Assembly: GCA_046092445.1 (NCBI GenBank)
Contig: JBJTDR010000054.1
Span: 1-6,741 of the forward strand
Direction of reading: 5' to 3'
DNA length: 6,741 nucleotides
DNA from: CAIUPE01 sp046092445
GTDB lineage: Bacteria; Pseudomonadota; Alphaproteobacteria; Rhizobiales; Beijerinckiaceae
The notes beneath the pieces are model-generated. The model worked only from the letters and a program-made list of their open reading frames with translations. It was not told where the DNA came from and did not search any database. Shown one piece after another: positions 6,115-6,741 of this stretch. Numbering within the stretch: position 1 is the stretch's first letter; the number at the start of each line of letters is the position of its first letter. The position numbers and the translations under genes are program-made.

Positions 6115-6741
6115 TCAGCTTTCAACAAGAATGCGTCGATGAACACGTCTACCAAGATGGGTGAGGAGTTCATAGCCAATCGTTTTTGCTGCCGAAGCGA
6201 CCTGATCAAGCGGGAGGTCGGGACCGACGAGATCGACAAGTGTGCCGCGCTGAATGGTGTTGGCCGGAATATCCGTGATGTCGATGACTGTCAGATCCAT
6301 CGAGATGCGGCCGAGGAACGGGCATTGACGGCCGGCAAACGTCGCGAAACCGCCTTCCGTCGTGTCGCTGGAGGAAGCGGCGCGGGGGTAGCCGTCGGCA
6401 TAGCCCAGATTGATGGTCGCAATGCGGGTGGGGCGCTGCGCGGACCATGTCGCGTTGTAGCCGATGGTTTCACCCGGATTGACGAAGCTGGTCTGGATGA
6501 TGGGGGCCTGCCAGCGGATGACAGGGCGCATCGGGTTGGGGCGGCCCGCGAGCGGATTGCCGCCGTAGAGCGCGTAGCCGGGGCGCACGATGTCGTGACG
6601 GACTTTTCCGTCCATAAAGATTGCGGACGAATTGGCGAGGCTTGCTCGGGTTCCCGGGAAGAGGGCGCGAGCTGCGTTAAAGGCAGCGATCTGGCGCGCG
6701 GTATGGGGCGAATGCTCGACCTCGCCCTCGATGAAATGGCT
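6115..6741 (-). CDS. alr: Alanine racemase, C-terminal part
   Basis: Alanine racemase interconverts L- and D-alanine with pyridoxal phosphate, supplying D-alanine for peptidoglycan. The window holds the last 208 residues; the start and the PLP-binding lysine lie beyond the right edge. The frame is open to the window edge, well past the first internal Met at 6615. Visible residues, numbered within the fragment, are LANSSAIF (35-42), VRPGYALYGG (52-61) with the arginine that contacts the PLP ring nitrogen, IGYNATW (93-99) with the catalytic tyrosine of the opposite face, LGYADGYPR (112-120), GRISMDLTVID (144-154) and the closing IGYELLTHLGRRV. Nothing is broken in the visible part. Placement before radA is typical of alphaproteobacteria, where dnaB is often further upstream; that cannot be tested here. 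It could be the biosynthetic (alr) or catabolic (dadX) form; the context favours alr. Confidence 0.95.
   Translation of the reverse strand, partial: SHFIEGEVEHSPHTARQIAAFNAARALFPGTRASLANSSAIFMDGKVRHDIVRPGYALYGGNPLAGRPNPMRPVIRWQAPIIQTSFVNPGETIGYNATWSAQRPTRIATINLGYADGYPRAASSSDTTEGGFATFAGRQCPFLGRISMDLTVIDITDIPANTIQRGTLVDLVGPDLPLDQVASAAKTIGYELLTHLGRRVHRRILVES

Noticed and set aside
6108..6239. N-terminal extension of radA from a TTG at 6239
   Set aside because: Overlaps alr and adds 44 residues before the standard RadA opening with its zinc finger.

Overview
The window looks like ordinary chromosomal DNA from an alphaproteobacterium, probably of the Hyphomicrobiales/Rhizobiales type. I judge this from gene order and protein style: alr-radA-cvpA-purF-SDR on one strand and a TPR protein followed by der on the other are arrangements I associate with that class, and the protein wording (for example the Der and alanine racemase signatures) fits. 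DNA is moderately GC-rich (roughly 60% by eye) and composition looks even throughout. The genus cannot be named from sequence reading alone.

Layout. Plus strand: the 3' end of a TPR/YfgM-like protein gene (1-288), a 68-nt gap with a small GC-rich hairpin, then der (357-1754), the double-GTPase ribosome assembly factor. Minus strand, read right to left: the C-terminal part of alr, alanine racemase (6741-6115, start outside the window); radA, a recombination ATPase (6107-4698); a 118-nt gap with a plausible promoter; cvpA, a small membrane protein (4579-3992); purF, glutamine-PRPP amidotransferase (3960-2515); and an SDR-family oxidoreductase (2514-1765), whose start codon directly abuts the purF stop. 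der and the SDR gene converge with only 10 nt between their stop codons. There is no gene-free stretch above 300 nt and I saw no tRNA, rRNA, mobile element, CRISPR array or prophage remnant.

How the genes relate. alr and radA are separated by 7 nt and are probably co-transcribed; cvpA, purF and the SDR form a second tight unit that could read through from radA or start from its own promoter around 4666-4694. Functions are housekeeping: D-alanine for peptidoglycan, branch migration during recombination, the first committed step of purine synthesis, and ribosome biogenesis. The SDR has intact catalytic residues but its substrate cannot be inferred.

No previously undescribed system is visible. 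The points most worth a second look are modest: PurF keeps the cleaved propeptide and N-terminal cysteine of the Bacillus-type enzyme but lacks two of the four iron-sulfur ligand cysteines; the purF/SDR junction suggests translational coupling; and two small hairpins flank der.
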